From Parasphingorhabdus halotolerans (GTDB lineage Bacteria > Pseudomonadota > Alphaproteobacteria > Sphingomonadales > Sphingomonadaceae): 64,000 bases of DNA. Location: assembly GCF_012516475.1 (NCBI RefSeq), contig NZ_CP051217.1, positions 1,736,001 to 1,800,000 on the forward strand. Direction: 5' to 3'. Both the position numbers and the translations under genes were made by a program. Below the pieces are notes generated by a model. It was given only the letters and a program-made list of their open reading frames with translations, did no database searches and was not told the DNA's origin. Within the stretch, counting starts at the first letter, position 1. Each line of letters opens with the position of its first letter. Positions 50,500 through 61,721 of the stretch are shown in pieces.

Positions 50500-51441
50500 C
50501 TATCCTTGGAACCGGTAATCTTGTTCAATTTGAACTGCGAGTTCGCCGTTTTGCGTGGTGAAATCCTCAATGAATTCGTGCAGCCCCTGATCAAATATTT
50601 GATCGATAGTGCAGTTTTGAAGGCGCTCGATTGACGCTTTGGCTTTGCCGCAAGATTCGTTGCTAACACCATAACCGCGCTCAAGGTAGCCCAGATTGTC
50701 ACTGATCTTTTGGCTGCAAAAAATGAGGGAACGCGGCATTTGCTGATGCAGGATCAGAAATTCTGCAATGTTGAGCGGGCTAATCTCTGCGCCATTGAGC
50801 CAGCGATAGGCACGCTGGGCAGAGACAGATCGCAATATGGTCTCCCATTGCATGACATCAAGCGCGGATCCGATTTGGGCGATGGATGGCAGCAGCAGAT
50901 AATATTTCACGTCCAATATGCGCGCCGTATAGTCGGCGCGTTCCACAAACGTACCCAGGCGGATAAAGTTATATCCGTCGTCGCGGAGCAAGGTACCCAA
51001 AGTGGCACCGCGCACTTGCGCGCTTTGCTGGCGGATAGTGGCCAGAACGTCCGGTAAATCCTGCTCAAGAATCGGGGCAGAAAGAAGTTTTTTAAGCGTC
51101 ATCCAACTTTCATTAGTCGATTCCCAAACTTCACGGGTCAGCGCGGTACGCACCAGCCGGGCATTGTCCCGCGCCTGTTTCATGGTGGAAATCACGCTCG
51201 ATGGATTGCCAGGGTCGCGCAACATGAAATCGACCACATTCATCGATTCATATCCATCATTCTGGGCATCATATTGATCTATCGATCCCGCAGTAGTCAG
51301 GATTGATTTCCATTCCGCCTCCGCCGTAGAAGAGCGCGTCAATGCAATGCGAAAGCCGGCATCGAGTAACCGCGCGTTATTTTCGGCGCGTTCCAGATAA
51401 CGGAACATCCAGAATAAGCCGCCTGCTGTTTTTCCTAGCAT
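50500..51441 (-). CDS. alpha-E domain protein
   Basis: A 313-residue all-helical protein of the alpha-E family, which always occurs with circularly permuted ATP-grasp proteins. It starts M-L-G-K-T-A-G-G-L-F-W-M-F-R-Y-L-E-R-A-E-N-N-A-R, the hallmark of the domain, and repeats the F-V-E-R-A-D-Y-T-A-R motif near 169. The role is unknown, perhaps a partner for peptide-bond synthesis. It starts three bases after the ATP-grasp stop and ends two bases before the transglutaminase gene. Confidence 0.92.
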   Translation of the reverse strand: MLGKTAGGLFWMFRYLERAENNARLLDAGFRIALTRSSTAEAEWKSILTTAGSIDQYDAQNDGYESMNVVDFMLRDPGNPSSVISTMKQARDNARLVRTALTREVWESTNESWMTLKKLLSAPILEQDLPDVLATIRQQSAQVRGATLGTLLRDDGYNFIRLGTFVERADYTARILDVKYYLLLPSIAQIGSALDVMQWETILRSVSAQRAYRWLNGAEISPLNIAEFLILHQQMPRSLIFCSQKISDNLGYLERGYGVSNESCGKAKASIERLQNCTIDQIFDQGLHEFIEDFTTQNGELAVQIEQDYRFQG

Positions 51442-51444
51442 CGT

Positions 51445-52875
51445 CTATTCCTCCAGCACCCAGGTATCCTTGGTGCCGCCTCCCTGACTGCTATTGACCA
51501 CGAGTGATCCTTCGGTCATCGCGACGCGCGTCAGACCGCCTGGCGTAATGTCGATCCTTTCGGGCGACACCAATACAAAGGGCCGCAAATCGACATGGCG
51601 CGGTGACAAGCCTTTCTTGGTGAAGATCGGCACCGTCGAAAGCGCCAGTGTTGGTTGGGCTATATAGTTGGAAGCGTTTTCGATCAGCTTCACCCGGAAA
51701 TCCTCAACTTCCTTCCTGCTCGCCGCTGGTCCGACCAGCATACCATAACCTCCCGACCCGTGAACTTCTTTTACGACCAGATCAGCCAGGTTATCGAGCA
51801 CATATTGCAGTTGATCGGGCTCGCTGCACCGCCAAGTCTGGACATTATTGAGCAGCGGCTTCTCTCCTGTGTAAAACTCCACAATATCGGGCATGTAGCT
51901 GTACAGCGCTTTGTCGTCAGCGATCCCGGTGCCGGGCGCGTTAGCGATAGTGATGCCACCCGAACGATATACGTCGAATATCCCGGGTACGCCCAGCATA
52001 GAGTCTGGATTGAAATTCATCGGATCAAGATATTCATCATCGACGCGGCGGTAGATGACGTCGATTGGTGTATAACCCTCTGTCGTACGCATCGCGATAC
52101 GGCCATCAACAACGCGCAGATCATGGCCTTCAACCAGCTCCGCGCCCATTTGATCGGCGAGATAGCTATGTTCAAAATAGGCCGAGTTATGGATACCGGG
52201 CGTCAACACCGCGACCACCGGTTTGGCCGTGCAGGCTTCAGGCGCGGAAGCAGCAAGCGACCGGCGCAAATTGGAAGGATAATCGCTGACCTGTTGCACC
52301 GGGATGCGCGAGAATAGTTCAGGGAACATTTGCAGCATGGTTTCGCGGTTTTCCAACATATAGGAAACGCCCGATGGCGTTCGGGCATTGTCTTCCAGCA
52401 CAAAAAACTCGTCCGGTCCGGTGCGCACGATATCCGTACCAACAATATGCGTGTAGATACCACCAGGTGGGTCGACGCCGACCATTTGCGGCAAGAACGC
52501 TTTATTATTGGCGATCAGCTCAAACGGGACGCGGCCAGCCCGCAATATCTCCTGACGATGGTAAATATCATGCAGGAATGCGTTGATAGCACGTACGCGC
52601 TGTTCGATACCGCGAGAAAGCTTGCGCCACTCGGAAGCCGAAATGACCCGGGGAATAACGTCAAACGGGATCAGCCGTTCATCGGCATCTTCTTCGCCAT
52701 AAACGTTGAATGTGATACCCGTGGTGCGAAAAAAAGCTTCGGCTTGCGCAGCCTTCTTGCGAATCCGCTTGGGATCTTCGCCGTCCAGCCATTTTCCATA
52801 TCCTGAATAGGGTTCTCGAACCGAACCCTCTCCAGCCGCCGCAGCGGCAACTAGCATCTCGTCAAAAAATTCGAT
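51445..52875 (-). CDS. circularly permuted type 2 ATP-grasp protein
   Basis: A 476-residue amide-ligase-like ATP-grasp protein in the permuted arrangement. Marks are F-R-T-T-G-I-T-F near 50, G-V-D-P-P-G-G-I-Y-T-H near 130, V-L-E-D-N-A-R-T-P-S-G-V-S-Y near 155, and V-K-E-V-H-G-S-G-G-Y-G-M-L near 380. The family start I-E-F-F-D-E-M is encoded, but ATG 52857 falls at the M of D-E-M. The only ribosome site, AAGGGGG, is six bases before ATC 52875, which would give I-E-F-F-D-E-M, so initiation at AUC is proposed. If so, this is the first gene of the four-gene Anbu operon. Confidence 0.9.
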   Translation of the reverse strand: MEFFDEMLVAAAAAGEGSVREPYSGYGKWLDGEDPKRIRKKAAQAEAFFRTTGITFNVYGEEDADERLIPFDVIPRVISASEWRKLSRGIEQRVRAINAFLHDIYHRQEILRAGRVPFELIANNKAFLPQMVGVDPPGGIYTHIVGTDIVRTGPDEFFVLEDNARTPSGVSYMLENRETMLQMFPELFSRIPVQQVSDYPSNLRRSLAASAPEACTAKPVVAVLTPGIHNSAYFEHSYLADQMGAELVEGHDLRVVDGRIAMRTTEGYTPIDVIYRRVDDEYLDPMNFNPDSMLGVPGIFDVYRSGGITIANAPGTGIADDKALYSYMPDIVEFYTGEKPLLNNVQTWRCSEPDQLQYVLDNLADLVVKEVHGSGGYGMLVGPAASRKEVEDFRVKLIENASNYIAQPTLALSTVPIFTKKGLSPRHVDLRPFVLVSPERIDITPGGLTRVAMTEGSLVVNSSQGGGTKDTWVLEE

Positions 52876-53019
52876 CGCAAACCCCCTTGAAAATATTGAA
52901 ACGGCTGTTCATCCTGCGATCTCAAGTTGTTTATCTTATGCGAAATAATACAACGTCAGGACATTATCTGATATTAACTGCAATAGAAAGTCCAATGTGC
53001 TGCCGTAGCTGCAGATAAA

Positions 53020-53547
53020 TCAACCGGCCACCAGCTTCACGAAATTACTCTCCACCCAGCCGCTTTTGCACGGGCCATCATAATTGCGCTTGGAACGCAC
53101 GGGTGATGATACGCCGCAATCACCCAGTTCCATTGCTGGCGGGGCTGCCAGTTCATTGCCCTCTCCGACAGCTTCAACAGGAGAGGCTTCGGCATAGACA
53201 ATCCCGAACCATTGCTGATCATGGCTGCGGGTGCAGATATAGACCATTTGGCCGGCCATGAGGCTGTCTTTCTTGTCCGCACTGTCAAACGGTGCGATCA
53301 GGACATCGAGCTCGCCGCTGCGCAACCCGGCCACTTCCCCTACAGACTGGCACGCATCAAACCGAGGCCCGCCTTCACCAATCCGTATCGCACGTTCACC
53401 GGGATGGGAGCCGACCCGCTCGGTCCGTTCCGTCGCGTTCGCGCTATCGGTTTCGCGTTCAGCTAACGCGTCTTCCACCTTCGTCGTCTGCTGGCAGGCA
53501 GCAGTAGTGACACATAACAGGGAGGCGGCAAACAGGGTTCTGATCAT
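53020..53547 (-). CDS. SH3-like domain lipoprotein
   Basis: A 175-residue protein with a lipobox (T-T-A-A-C-Q-Q near 18) and a C-terminal bacterial SH3-like region: G-E-L-D-V-L-I-A-P-F-D-S-A-D, Q-M-V-Y-I-C-T-R-S-H-D-Q-Q-W-F-G-I-V-Y, and G-W-V-E-S-N-F-V-K-L-V. Such domains bind cell-wall or other peptide ligands. The frame extends to 53592, but AGGA eight bases before ATG 53547 favours that start. Function is otherwise unknown. Confidence 0.75.
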   Translation of the reverse strand: MIRTLFAASLLCVTTAACQQTTKVEDALAERETDSANATERTERVGSHPGERAIRIGEGGPRFDACQSVGEVAGLRSGELDVLIAPFDSADKKDSLMAGQMVYICTRSHDQQWFGIVYAEASPVEAVGEGNELAAPPAMELGDCGVSSPVRSKRNYDGPCKSGWVESNFVKLVAG

Positions 53548-53617
53548 GGCCAGCATCCTAGCGCACAAACGGCTGCTTTGGGAAGAGATCAATGATAACC
53601 CGCCAAAGCGCTACGCA

Positions 53618-54019
53618 TCACAGCACAATCTGCGTTTGTGTAACCACGGCAACCAATGTGCCGTCTTTCAGCGAAATCCGCGTCTGCCAGACGGACTGCC
53701 GCCTGCCGACCTTAAATGGTGTCGCCTCTCCGTAAACGGTCTCGCCTTCTGGCGCCGCGTTGAGAAAATTGGTTTTGCTTTCAGACGTTGTGGTGCCGTT
53801 TGCGCCTTCGGGCAGATTGGCAAAGCCGCCGAAGGCTCCCAGCACATCGGCAAATGTCATCACTGCGCCACCGTGTATGCTAGGCGTCCCGCGACCATTG
53901 CCAGCGGTACAAATCTCCGGTCGCACCAACATCTCACCGCGCACAATCTCTTTGGTCATTTCCGTAATCTTGATGCCCATAGTCTTGGCAAATGGCACCA
54001 TATCGGCGGGGTTGGTCAT
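53618..54019 (-). CDS. PaaI-type hotdog thioesterase
   Basis: A 133-residue hotdog-fold acyl-CoA thioesterase. The active-site segment S-I-H-G-G-A-V-M-T-F-A-D near 47-58 and the partner strand G-E-A-T-P-F-K-V-G-R-R near 97 are typical. The substrate is unknown. ATG 54019 (M-T-N-P) was chosen over GTG 54025 because of AAGG upstream. Confidence 0.88.
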   Translation of the reverse strand: MTNPADMVPFAKTMGIKITEMTKEIVRGEMLVRPEICTAGNGRGTPSIHGGAVMTFADVLGAFGGFANLPEGANGTTTSESKTNFLNAAPEGETVYGEATPFKVGRRQSVWQTRISLKDGTLVAVVTQTQIVL

Positions 54020-54044
54020 GTTCACAGGCCTTGTTCACATTGGT

Positions 54045-54473
54045 TCACAGCTTAACTTGGTTCACGCGAAAGCGCGAAGACGCAAAGTCTTTATGTTGGT
54101 TGACGATACGTTTGCAACCGTCCTTAAACGTAGGCGCGCCAAAGTTCATCAAGAGGTCTAGCGGAAGCTTCATTAAACGCAGGTATGTCAGCACTTGCTT
54201 GGCATGAACCGGCGCAAACCGTTCTGTTGATTTTAGTTCAATTAGCAATTGCTTGTCGACCAGGAGGTTTGCTCGAAACCCTTCCTCAAGCACGATATCA
54301 TCATATTCTATCTTGATCGGTACTTGCCTATCCACTGGCAAACCTCGTTGTCTGAGAGCATTGGCCATGAGCGCCTCATAAACACTCTCCAGCAAGCCAG
54401 GTCCAAGATTGACGTGAAGTTTGTAACCGCAATCCACAGCGATTTCGGATAGCGCTTCAATCGAATTTTTCAT
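54045..54473 (-). CDS. GxxExxY family protein
   Basis: A 142-residue protein with the signature L-G-P-G-L-L-E-S-V-Y-E-A-L-M-A near 22-36, then I-E-Y-D-D-I-V-L-E-E-G-F-R-A-N-L-L-V-D near 53-71 and I-E-L-K-S-T-E near 76-82, a PD-(D/E)xK-like core. Function is unknown; the family often appears as scattered, mobile-looking copies. The frame extends to 54581, but ATG 54473 gives the family start. Its last codons (F-A-S-S-R-F-R-V) are made from one of the flanking repeats. Confidence 0.88.
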   Translation of the reverse strand: MKNSIEALSEIAVDCGYKLHVNLGPGLLESVYEALMANALRQRGLPVDRQVPIKIEYDDIVLEEGFRANLLVDKQLLIELKSTERFAPVHAKQVLTYLRLMKLPLDLLMNFGAPTFKDGCKRIVNQHKDFASSRFRVNQVKL

Positions 54474-54505
54474 GGCATCTTCTTCGCATTCTTCGCGACT
54501 TCGCG
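54065..54505. repeat. inverted repeats bracketing the GxxExxY gene
   Basis: CGCGAAAGCGCGAAGACGCA plus AAG at 54065-54087 and the near-complement ending in TTCGCGACTTCGCG at 54482-54505 face each other on either side of the GxxExxY coding region. One repeat lies inside the 3' end of the gene, the other just upstream of its start. The bracketed unit is about 440 bases, suggesting a small mobile or exchangeable cassette. Confidence 0.55.
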
Positions 54506-54555
54506 CGAGAAACTTTTTTCCATTGGCCTCAACTGTTAAGTCATTGAAACGATGA

Positions 54556-57165
<2,610 letters not shown>

Positions 57166-57172
57166 GGATTAA

Positions 57173-58015
57173 TTGAATCGACCTAAACGGCATCACTTCG
57201 TCCCCCAGATAATATTGCGCCGATTTACCGATGAGAACGGTTGGTTATATGCTGTGAACCGATCAAATACCAAAGCTGTTCCATTCCGATGCAAGCCAAA
57301 TCAACTTTTTGTTCGCAAGGAATACTACACTGAAGTTGATAGTGACGGCTCGAAAAACAGCAGGATGGAACTGCGCTTATCGCAGCTAGAAAGCGAAATA
57401 TCGCCGATTTTAGCCAAATTCATGGCCGCAGCTGAAGCCAACAAGCTGCCCGACTTGTCCCGGCATCAGAAAAGCCTTTGGGATAAGTTTTTCTTACTAC
57501 AGTATCGTCGAGTCCCTGACCTCAGAGATGACGATAGCTGGAAAAATGCTCTTGAAGAATACGCTCAAATTACAAGCCGATTGAAGAAGGAATTTCCACA
57601 CAGGGTAGAAGAAATTGAGGCTTTCGAATCTGACGAAGAGAAGATTCGAATGGTCAACAACGCTTATGTAAATATGCTAGATTTACCCCCAGGGGAACCC
57701 GAGAAGGTACTCAATCGAAGAGGTATTATTTTACTTCGATCAGCAAGAAATAAGAAGTTTGTGATCGGTAGTCGGCCGGTAATTCAAATGAACATGAAAA
57801 ATGGTAGAACGCTACATGATAGCTACAGTGAAATGTGGCTACCAATTGCAAGTAACCTTGCCATAGGCGTCGGCACAATGTGGGAAAAAGAGAAGATACT
57901 AGACTTAGAAAATCATTCCGGCATGCGATATCTAAACGAAGCAATTGCTAGAAACAGCACCTCCTTTGCCAGCGCCTCGTTAAAGCTAACACAATCTATT
58001 GCGATGAGATGTTAG
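57173..58015 (+). CDS. DUF4238 domain protein
   Basis: A 280-residue protein with the DUF4238 opening H-H-F-V-P-Q-I-I-L-R-R-F-T near 6-18 and the later F-V-I-G-S-R-P-V-I near 195-204, where many members read F-x-T-S-D-x-P. The family is of unknown function and often sits in accessory regions or defence islands. The codon use and AT content are clearly unlike the neighbouring genes, which suggests acquisition by transfer. The start is TTG 57173, seven bases after the gyrB stop, with AGGA upstream. Confidence 0.82.
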   Translation: MNRPKRHHFVPQIILRRFTDENGWLYAVNRSNTKAVPFRCKPNQLFVRKEYYTEVDSDGSKNSRMELRLSQLESEISPILAKFMAAAEANKLPDLSRHQKSLWDKFFLLQYRRVPDLRDDDSWKNALEEYAQITSRLKKEFPHRVEEIEAFESDEEKIRMVNNAYVNMLDLPPGEPEKVLNRRGIILLRSARNKKFVIGSRPVIQMNMKNGRTLHDSYSEMWLPIASNLAIGVGTMWEKEKILDLENHSGMRYLNEAIARNSTSFASASLKLTQSIAMRC

Positions 58016-58038
58016 GAAAATAGCAATTTGGCCGCCTG

Positions 58039-59283
58039 TCAAAACAGCAAGTCCCCACAATTGCCCTTTACATCCGTACCCGCAAACAGCGCCTTTACAA
58101 ACGGCAATGTATCGCCCGTCGATCCCGGCACTACCGCGCGGTGATCCAGATCGGGATAGAGCGTCGAAATAATCACTGACCCCGCCTCACACGCCCGCTT
58201 CACAAAGGCGGCCTGCATGCGTGGCGGGGTGTCTTTGTCCTTGCCGCCCGTACCAACAAAAAACGGCACGGGGAATTTTAGCGTCGGGAAACCCATCATA
58301 CCGAACGCAGCAATCAGATGCTCGGACGGTGATTTTTTGAAAGTGCGATTATAGGTAAGTTTTTCGGCCACTACTTTCGCCTTCACATCCTTGTGACAGC
58401 TATTTTCAACCGAACGCGCAATCGGAAGCACTGCATCCGACACATAGTCGGTCAGCTCAAATTCCGGATTGGTTCGCTGCACCAGTGTCAAAGCCAGCAT
58501 GTTATAGCCGAGCAATGGATCCACCCGATCACGCGGGCGGGCTTCCTGCAAAATGCTCAACGCCTTGGGAGAGAAAAATGGTACGCCCGTTGCGACCGCG
58601 CCGATCACCTTTACATCAGGCGCATATTCCGGGGCATAGGCCGCAGTCGCCACCGCCGCGCCTGCGCCTTGTGACTGACCGAAAAGGACAACCTCGTCGG
58701 AAACCGGAAAATCAGCTGACTGAACCGCCCGGATAATATCCAGATTGCTATAGGCTTCCGGCCGCGTTGCGAGATATGGATGCGTTCCGGCGGTTCCCAA
58801 GCCCTGATAATCCGATGCCACCACTGCATATCCGTTTTTCAGCCAGAATTCGAGATGATCGCGATCCTGCTGCTGCCTGCCATTCCACGATGGCGCACAG
58901 ATATCGGCAATACCAACCGTGCCGTGCGTCCAGGCCATAAGCGGCCAACCACCTTTTGGAGCGCGCCCTTCAGGAAGAAACAGCACCCCGGAAACAGGAA
59001 GTATTTTTTCTCCGTCCAAACCATCGGTGGATGAATAAAGAAGCCGGACATTTTGTCCCGCACCTGGATTGGATTGCTGTTCGTTCAAAGGCTCTTGACG
59101 AAGTAACTTTCCGGGGGCGTCCAATGCGGCCTCATAAACATAGAAATCCGACAAATAAGTGTCACCTAATGTCTTGCTGGCCGACGGTGGCGCAGACGCT
59201 GGGGTTTGAGTAGCAACCCCTGTCGGAGCGCAAGCGTTGATCGTCAGAGCAGCGAACATCGCGAGCATTGGCGCAAATTTCAT
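58039..59283 (-). CDS. secretory lipase-family lipoprotein
   Basis: A 414-residue protein with a lipobox (I-N-A-C-A near 18) and an alpha/beta-hydrolase fold of the LIP (Candida-type lipase) group. The nucleophile is S204 in G-Q-S-Q-G; the acid lies in the G-G-K-D-K-D region near 345 and the histidine in D-L-D-H-R-A-V near 385. Conserved D-Y-Q-G-L-G near 158 and N-G-Y-A-V-V-A-S support the call. Substrates are likely acylglycerols or esters outside the inner membrane. ATG 59283 was preferred because AAGGA lies six bases before it. Confidence 0.87.
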   Translation of the reverse strand: MKFAPMLAMFAALTINACAPTGVATQTPASAPPSASKTLGDTYLSDFYVYEAALDAPGKLLRQEPLNEQQSNPGAGQNVRLLYSSTDGLDGEKILPVSGVLFLPEGRAPKGGWPLMAWTHGTVGIADICAPSWNGRQQQDRDHLEFWLKNGYAVVASDYQGLGTAGTHPYLATRPEAYSNLDIIRAVQSADFPVSDEVVLFGQSQGAGAAVATAAYAPEYAPDVKVIGAVATGVPFFSPKALSILQEARPRDRVDPLLGYNMLALTLVQRTNPEFELTDYVSDAVLPIARSVENSCHKDVKAKVVAEKLTYNRTFKKSPSEHLIAAFGMMGFPTLKFPVPFFVGTGGKDKDTPPRMQAAFVKRACEAGSVIISTLYPDLDHRAVVPGSTGDTLPFVKALFAGTDVKGNCGDLLF

Positions 59284-59424
59284 CGGCATTCCTTTTGGTT
59301 CCTCGGCCTTTTGGTTCATCACCCGCTGGTCTACACAGACATTATGACACACAAAACCCGCATAATGACCATCGCCGCGCTGCGCACCTGCGAGAAGTTA
59401 TTCTGCACCTATCGGGAGACTGAT

Positions 59425-59604
59425 CTACCGCTTCTTGGCAATCTTCAACTTGTCCTGCTTGGCCCGCGTTCTGATCGATTCTTCGCTGCGGGTCAGCGCT
59501 TTGGCCATCGCCTTCAGGGTCATGCCCTTTTTCGCAAAGGCGTGCAGCTTCTGGATTTCTTCGCTGTTCCACGGTTGTTTGTGGCGTTCAAAATGGTCTT
59601 TCAT
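59425..59604 (-). CDS. small Myb/SANT-like helix-turn-helix protein
   Basis: A 59-residue protein: P-W-N-S-E-E-I-Q-K-L-H-A-F-A-K-K-G-M-T-L-K-A-M-A-K-A-L-T-R-S-E-E-S-I-R-T-R-A, with a lysine-rich end. The W-x-x-E-E...G-x-x...I/M-A...L-x-R-S-x-x-S-I/V pattern is that of Myb-like and GcrA-like DNA-binding helices. The frame continues to 59673, but ATG 59604 gives a compact domain. No target can be predicted. Confidence 0.68.
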   Translation of the reverse strand: MKDHFERHKQPWNSEEIQKLHAFAKKGMTLKAMAKALTRSEESIRTRAKQDKLKIAKKR

Positions 59605-59732
59605 GTGAATAGCTCTAAGCGTGTCATTAGCCGCCGTCCATCGCGTTGCGCATTTTGCCAGCGCTATATGCATTTGGCAATTGGAACACCGCGATCTATA
59701 GCCGCATCATACTCCAATACGAAAGATATCCC

Positions 59733-60980
59733 ATGACAGAACTCAACCCGGAACTTTTTGACCTTCGCATGTCTGACAAGGCGCAACCTCTGATGGCGGC
59801 GGTGAAAAAGCATCTCGAAGAGAATGTCGCGCCGATTACCGAAGAGTTTTTCGCGTTGAACAAGGAAAAAGAAGATCGCTGGACCTGGCATCCCCGGCAA
59901 CTGGAGCTGCTGCAGGGCGCAAAGGACAAAGCCAAGGCATCGGGCCTTTGGAATTTCTTTCTGCCTGATGATGAAACCGGAAATGGCCTGAACAATCTCG
60001 ATTATGCCTATATCGCTGCCGAGCTTGGCAAATATCCGCTAGGATCGGAATCGCTCAATTGCTCCGCGCCCGACACCGGCAATATGGAAGTACTGGAACG
60101 TGTTGGCACTGAAGCGCAAAAGAAGGAATGGCTGGAACCGCTGCTCAACGGAGAAATTCGCTCGGCTTATGTGATGACCGAGCCGGGTGTCGCCTCATCC
60201 GATGCCAAAAACGTCAGTACGACCGCGGTGCTCGAAGGCGACGAATGGGTGATTAACGGCGAGAAATTCTATATTTCGGGCGCTGGTGATCCGCGTTGCA
60301 AAATCCTGATCGTGATGGTCAAAACCAGCCCGGACGCCGCGCCGCACCAGCAGCAATCCCAGATACTGGTGCCCAAAGATACGCCCGGCGTCGAGATATT
60401 GGGACCGATGCACGTCTTTGGTGAAGATCATGCTCCGCAGGGCCATATGCATATGCGGTTTGACAATGTTCGCGTGCCGAAAGAGAATATTCTGCTTGGC
60501 GAGGGGCGCGGGTTTGAGATTTCCCAATTGCGCCTTGGCCCAGGCCGCATTCATCACTGCATGCGCTCATTGGGCAAGGCGGAAAAGGCGCTCGAACTGA
60601 TGATCCAGCGCGGCGGATCGCGGGAGGCTTTCGGCAAGACACTGGTGAAGCTTGGCAAGAATGTAGAGCTTATCTCGCGCGCAAGAATCGAGATTAACGC
60701 GATGCAGCTATCCGTTTTGCAGGCAGCCAAGGCGATGGATGTGCTCGGCAACAAGGAAGCACGGGTCTATGTCAGCGCAGTCAAAGCAATGGTGCCAGAA
60801 AAAGTCTGCACAATCATCGACCAGGCGATCCAGATGCACGGCGCAGCGGGAATGTCGCAATGGTTCCCGCTGGCCGATATGTACGCCGATATGCGGCACT
60901 TGCGGTTTGCCGACGGGCCTGATGAGGTGCACCACATGGTGGTCGGCCGCGCGGAAATTCAAAAACACGGCCTTTGGTAG
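59733..60980 (+). CDS. acyl-CoA dehydrogenase family protein (ACAD10/11-like)
   Basis: A 415-residue FAD enzyme that introduces a trans-2 double bond into an acyl-CoA. Features include V-M-T-E-P-G-V-A-S-S-D near 148-158, E-W-V-I-N-G-E-K-F-Y-I-S near 170-181, and the C-terminal Q-M-H-G-A-A-G-M-S near 368-377. The Y-I-A-A-E-L-G-K-Y and L-G-P-G-R-I-H-H-C-M segments match the ACAD10/11 branch, which handles long or hydroxylated acyl chains. ATG 59733 is taken as the start; the longer frame to 59646 lacks family sequence. It is not in an obvious operon. Confidence 0.9.
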   Translation: MTELNPELFDLRMSDKAQPLMAAVKKHLEENVAPITEEFFALNKEKEDRWTWHPRQLELLQGAKDKAKASGLWNFFLPDDETGNGLNNLDYAYIAAELGKYPLGSESLNCSAPDTGNMEVLERVGTEAQKKEWLEPLLNGEIRSAYVMTEPGVASSDAKNVSTTAVLEGDEWVINGEKFYISGAGDPRCKILIVMVKTSPDAAPHQQQSQILVPKDTPGVEILGPMHVFGEDHAPQGHMHMRFDNVRVPKENILLGEGRGFEISQLRLGPGRIHHCMRSLGKAEKALELMIQRGGSREAFGKTLVKLGKNVELISRARIEINAMQLSVLQAAKAMDVLGNKEARVYVSAVKAMVPEKVCTIIDQAIQMHGAAGMSQWFPLADMYADMRHLRFADGPDEVHHMVVGRAEIQKHGLW

Positions 60981-61016
60981 GGCTTTAAGTTAGTCGAACA
61001 AGCCATTTGGCCGGGA

Positions 61017-61592
61017 TCATGCTTTCCAGCACCCGGCCAGATGGTCATCGGTCATCCCGACCGCCTGCATATAGGCGTAGATAATTGTACTACCGACAAA
61101 ACTCATTCCGCGCTTTTTTAGCGCCTTGGAGATGGCATCGCTGATGGGCGATGTCGCTGCCAAATCGAGGAAGCTTTCCGGGCGATTGACCGGCGGCGAG
61201 CCATCGAGGTGGCCCCAAAGCCATTGGTTGAAACTGCCAAACTCCTTCTGCATCTCGAGAAAGACCAGAGCGTTTTTGCGGGTGGAATAGATTTTCAGCT
61301 TGTTGCGGATAATGGCTGCGTCCTCCCGCAGCGCTTCCAGTTCATTATCACTCATCGCGGCCACATGTTCGATATCAAAGCCATGAAAAGCCCGCCGATA
61401 GCCTTCGCGTTTGCGCAAAACCGTTTCCCAGCTTAGCCCTGCCTGCGCGCCTTCGAGAATCAGGTTTTCAAATAGCAGGCGATCCTCATGAACAGGAAGA
61501 CCCCATTCCTCGTCATGATAGCGCCCGTAAAATTCCTTACCCGCCTGACCGCCAAAGCAGCGATGTTTTCCATCTGTGCCAAGAATTGTCAT
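61017..61592 (-). CDS. tag: DNA-3-methyladenine glycosylase I
   Basis: A 191-residue HhH-superfamily glycosylase that removes 3-methyladenine from DNA. The zinc ligands C12, H26, H184 and C188 are all in place. E47 in F-E-N-L-I-L-E-G-A-Q-A-G-L-S-W is the base-recognition glutamate. Y-H-D-E-E-W-G-L-P near 25-33 is the family motif. The gene is convergent with the acyl-CoA dehydrogenase gene. Confidence 0.94.
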   Translation of the reverse strand: MTILGTDGKHRCFGGQAGKEFYGRYHDEEWGLPVHEDRLLFENLILEGAQAGLSWETVLRKREGYRRAFHGFDIEHVAAMSDNELEALREDAAIIRNKLKIYSTRKNALVFLEMQKEFGSFNQWLWGHLDGSPPVNRPESFLDLAATSPISDAISKALKKRGMSFVGSTIIYAYMQAVGMTDDHLAGCWKA

Positions 61593-61646
61593 GAACCAAT
61601 CCGTATAAGGTTATCCGTTTTTTTGAAATCGAAAAGCGACTAATAG

Positions 61647-61718
61647 CCGTTCATCCTGAGCCTGTAGTAGGACCGTACAGGATCAGAAAGGTGGCTCGAC
61701 AAACTCACCACGAACCGG
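61647..61718. repeat. REP-like inverted repeat, tcgaag family
   Basis: The left arm, CCGTTCATCCTGAGCCTGTA, is diverged. The right arm GTGGCTCGACAAACTCACCA plus C forms its own hairpin, GTGG with CCAC. It lies between tag and the membrane protein gene. Confidence 0.7.
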
Positions 61719-61721
61719 GCG

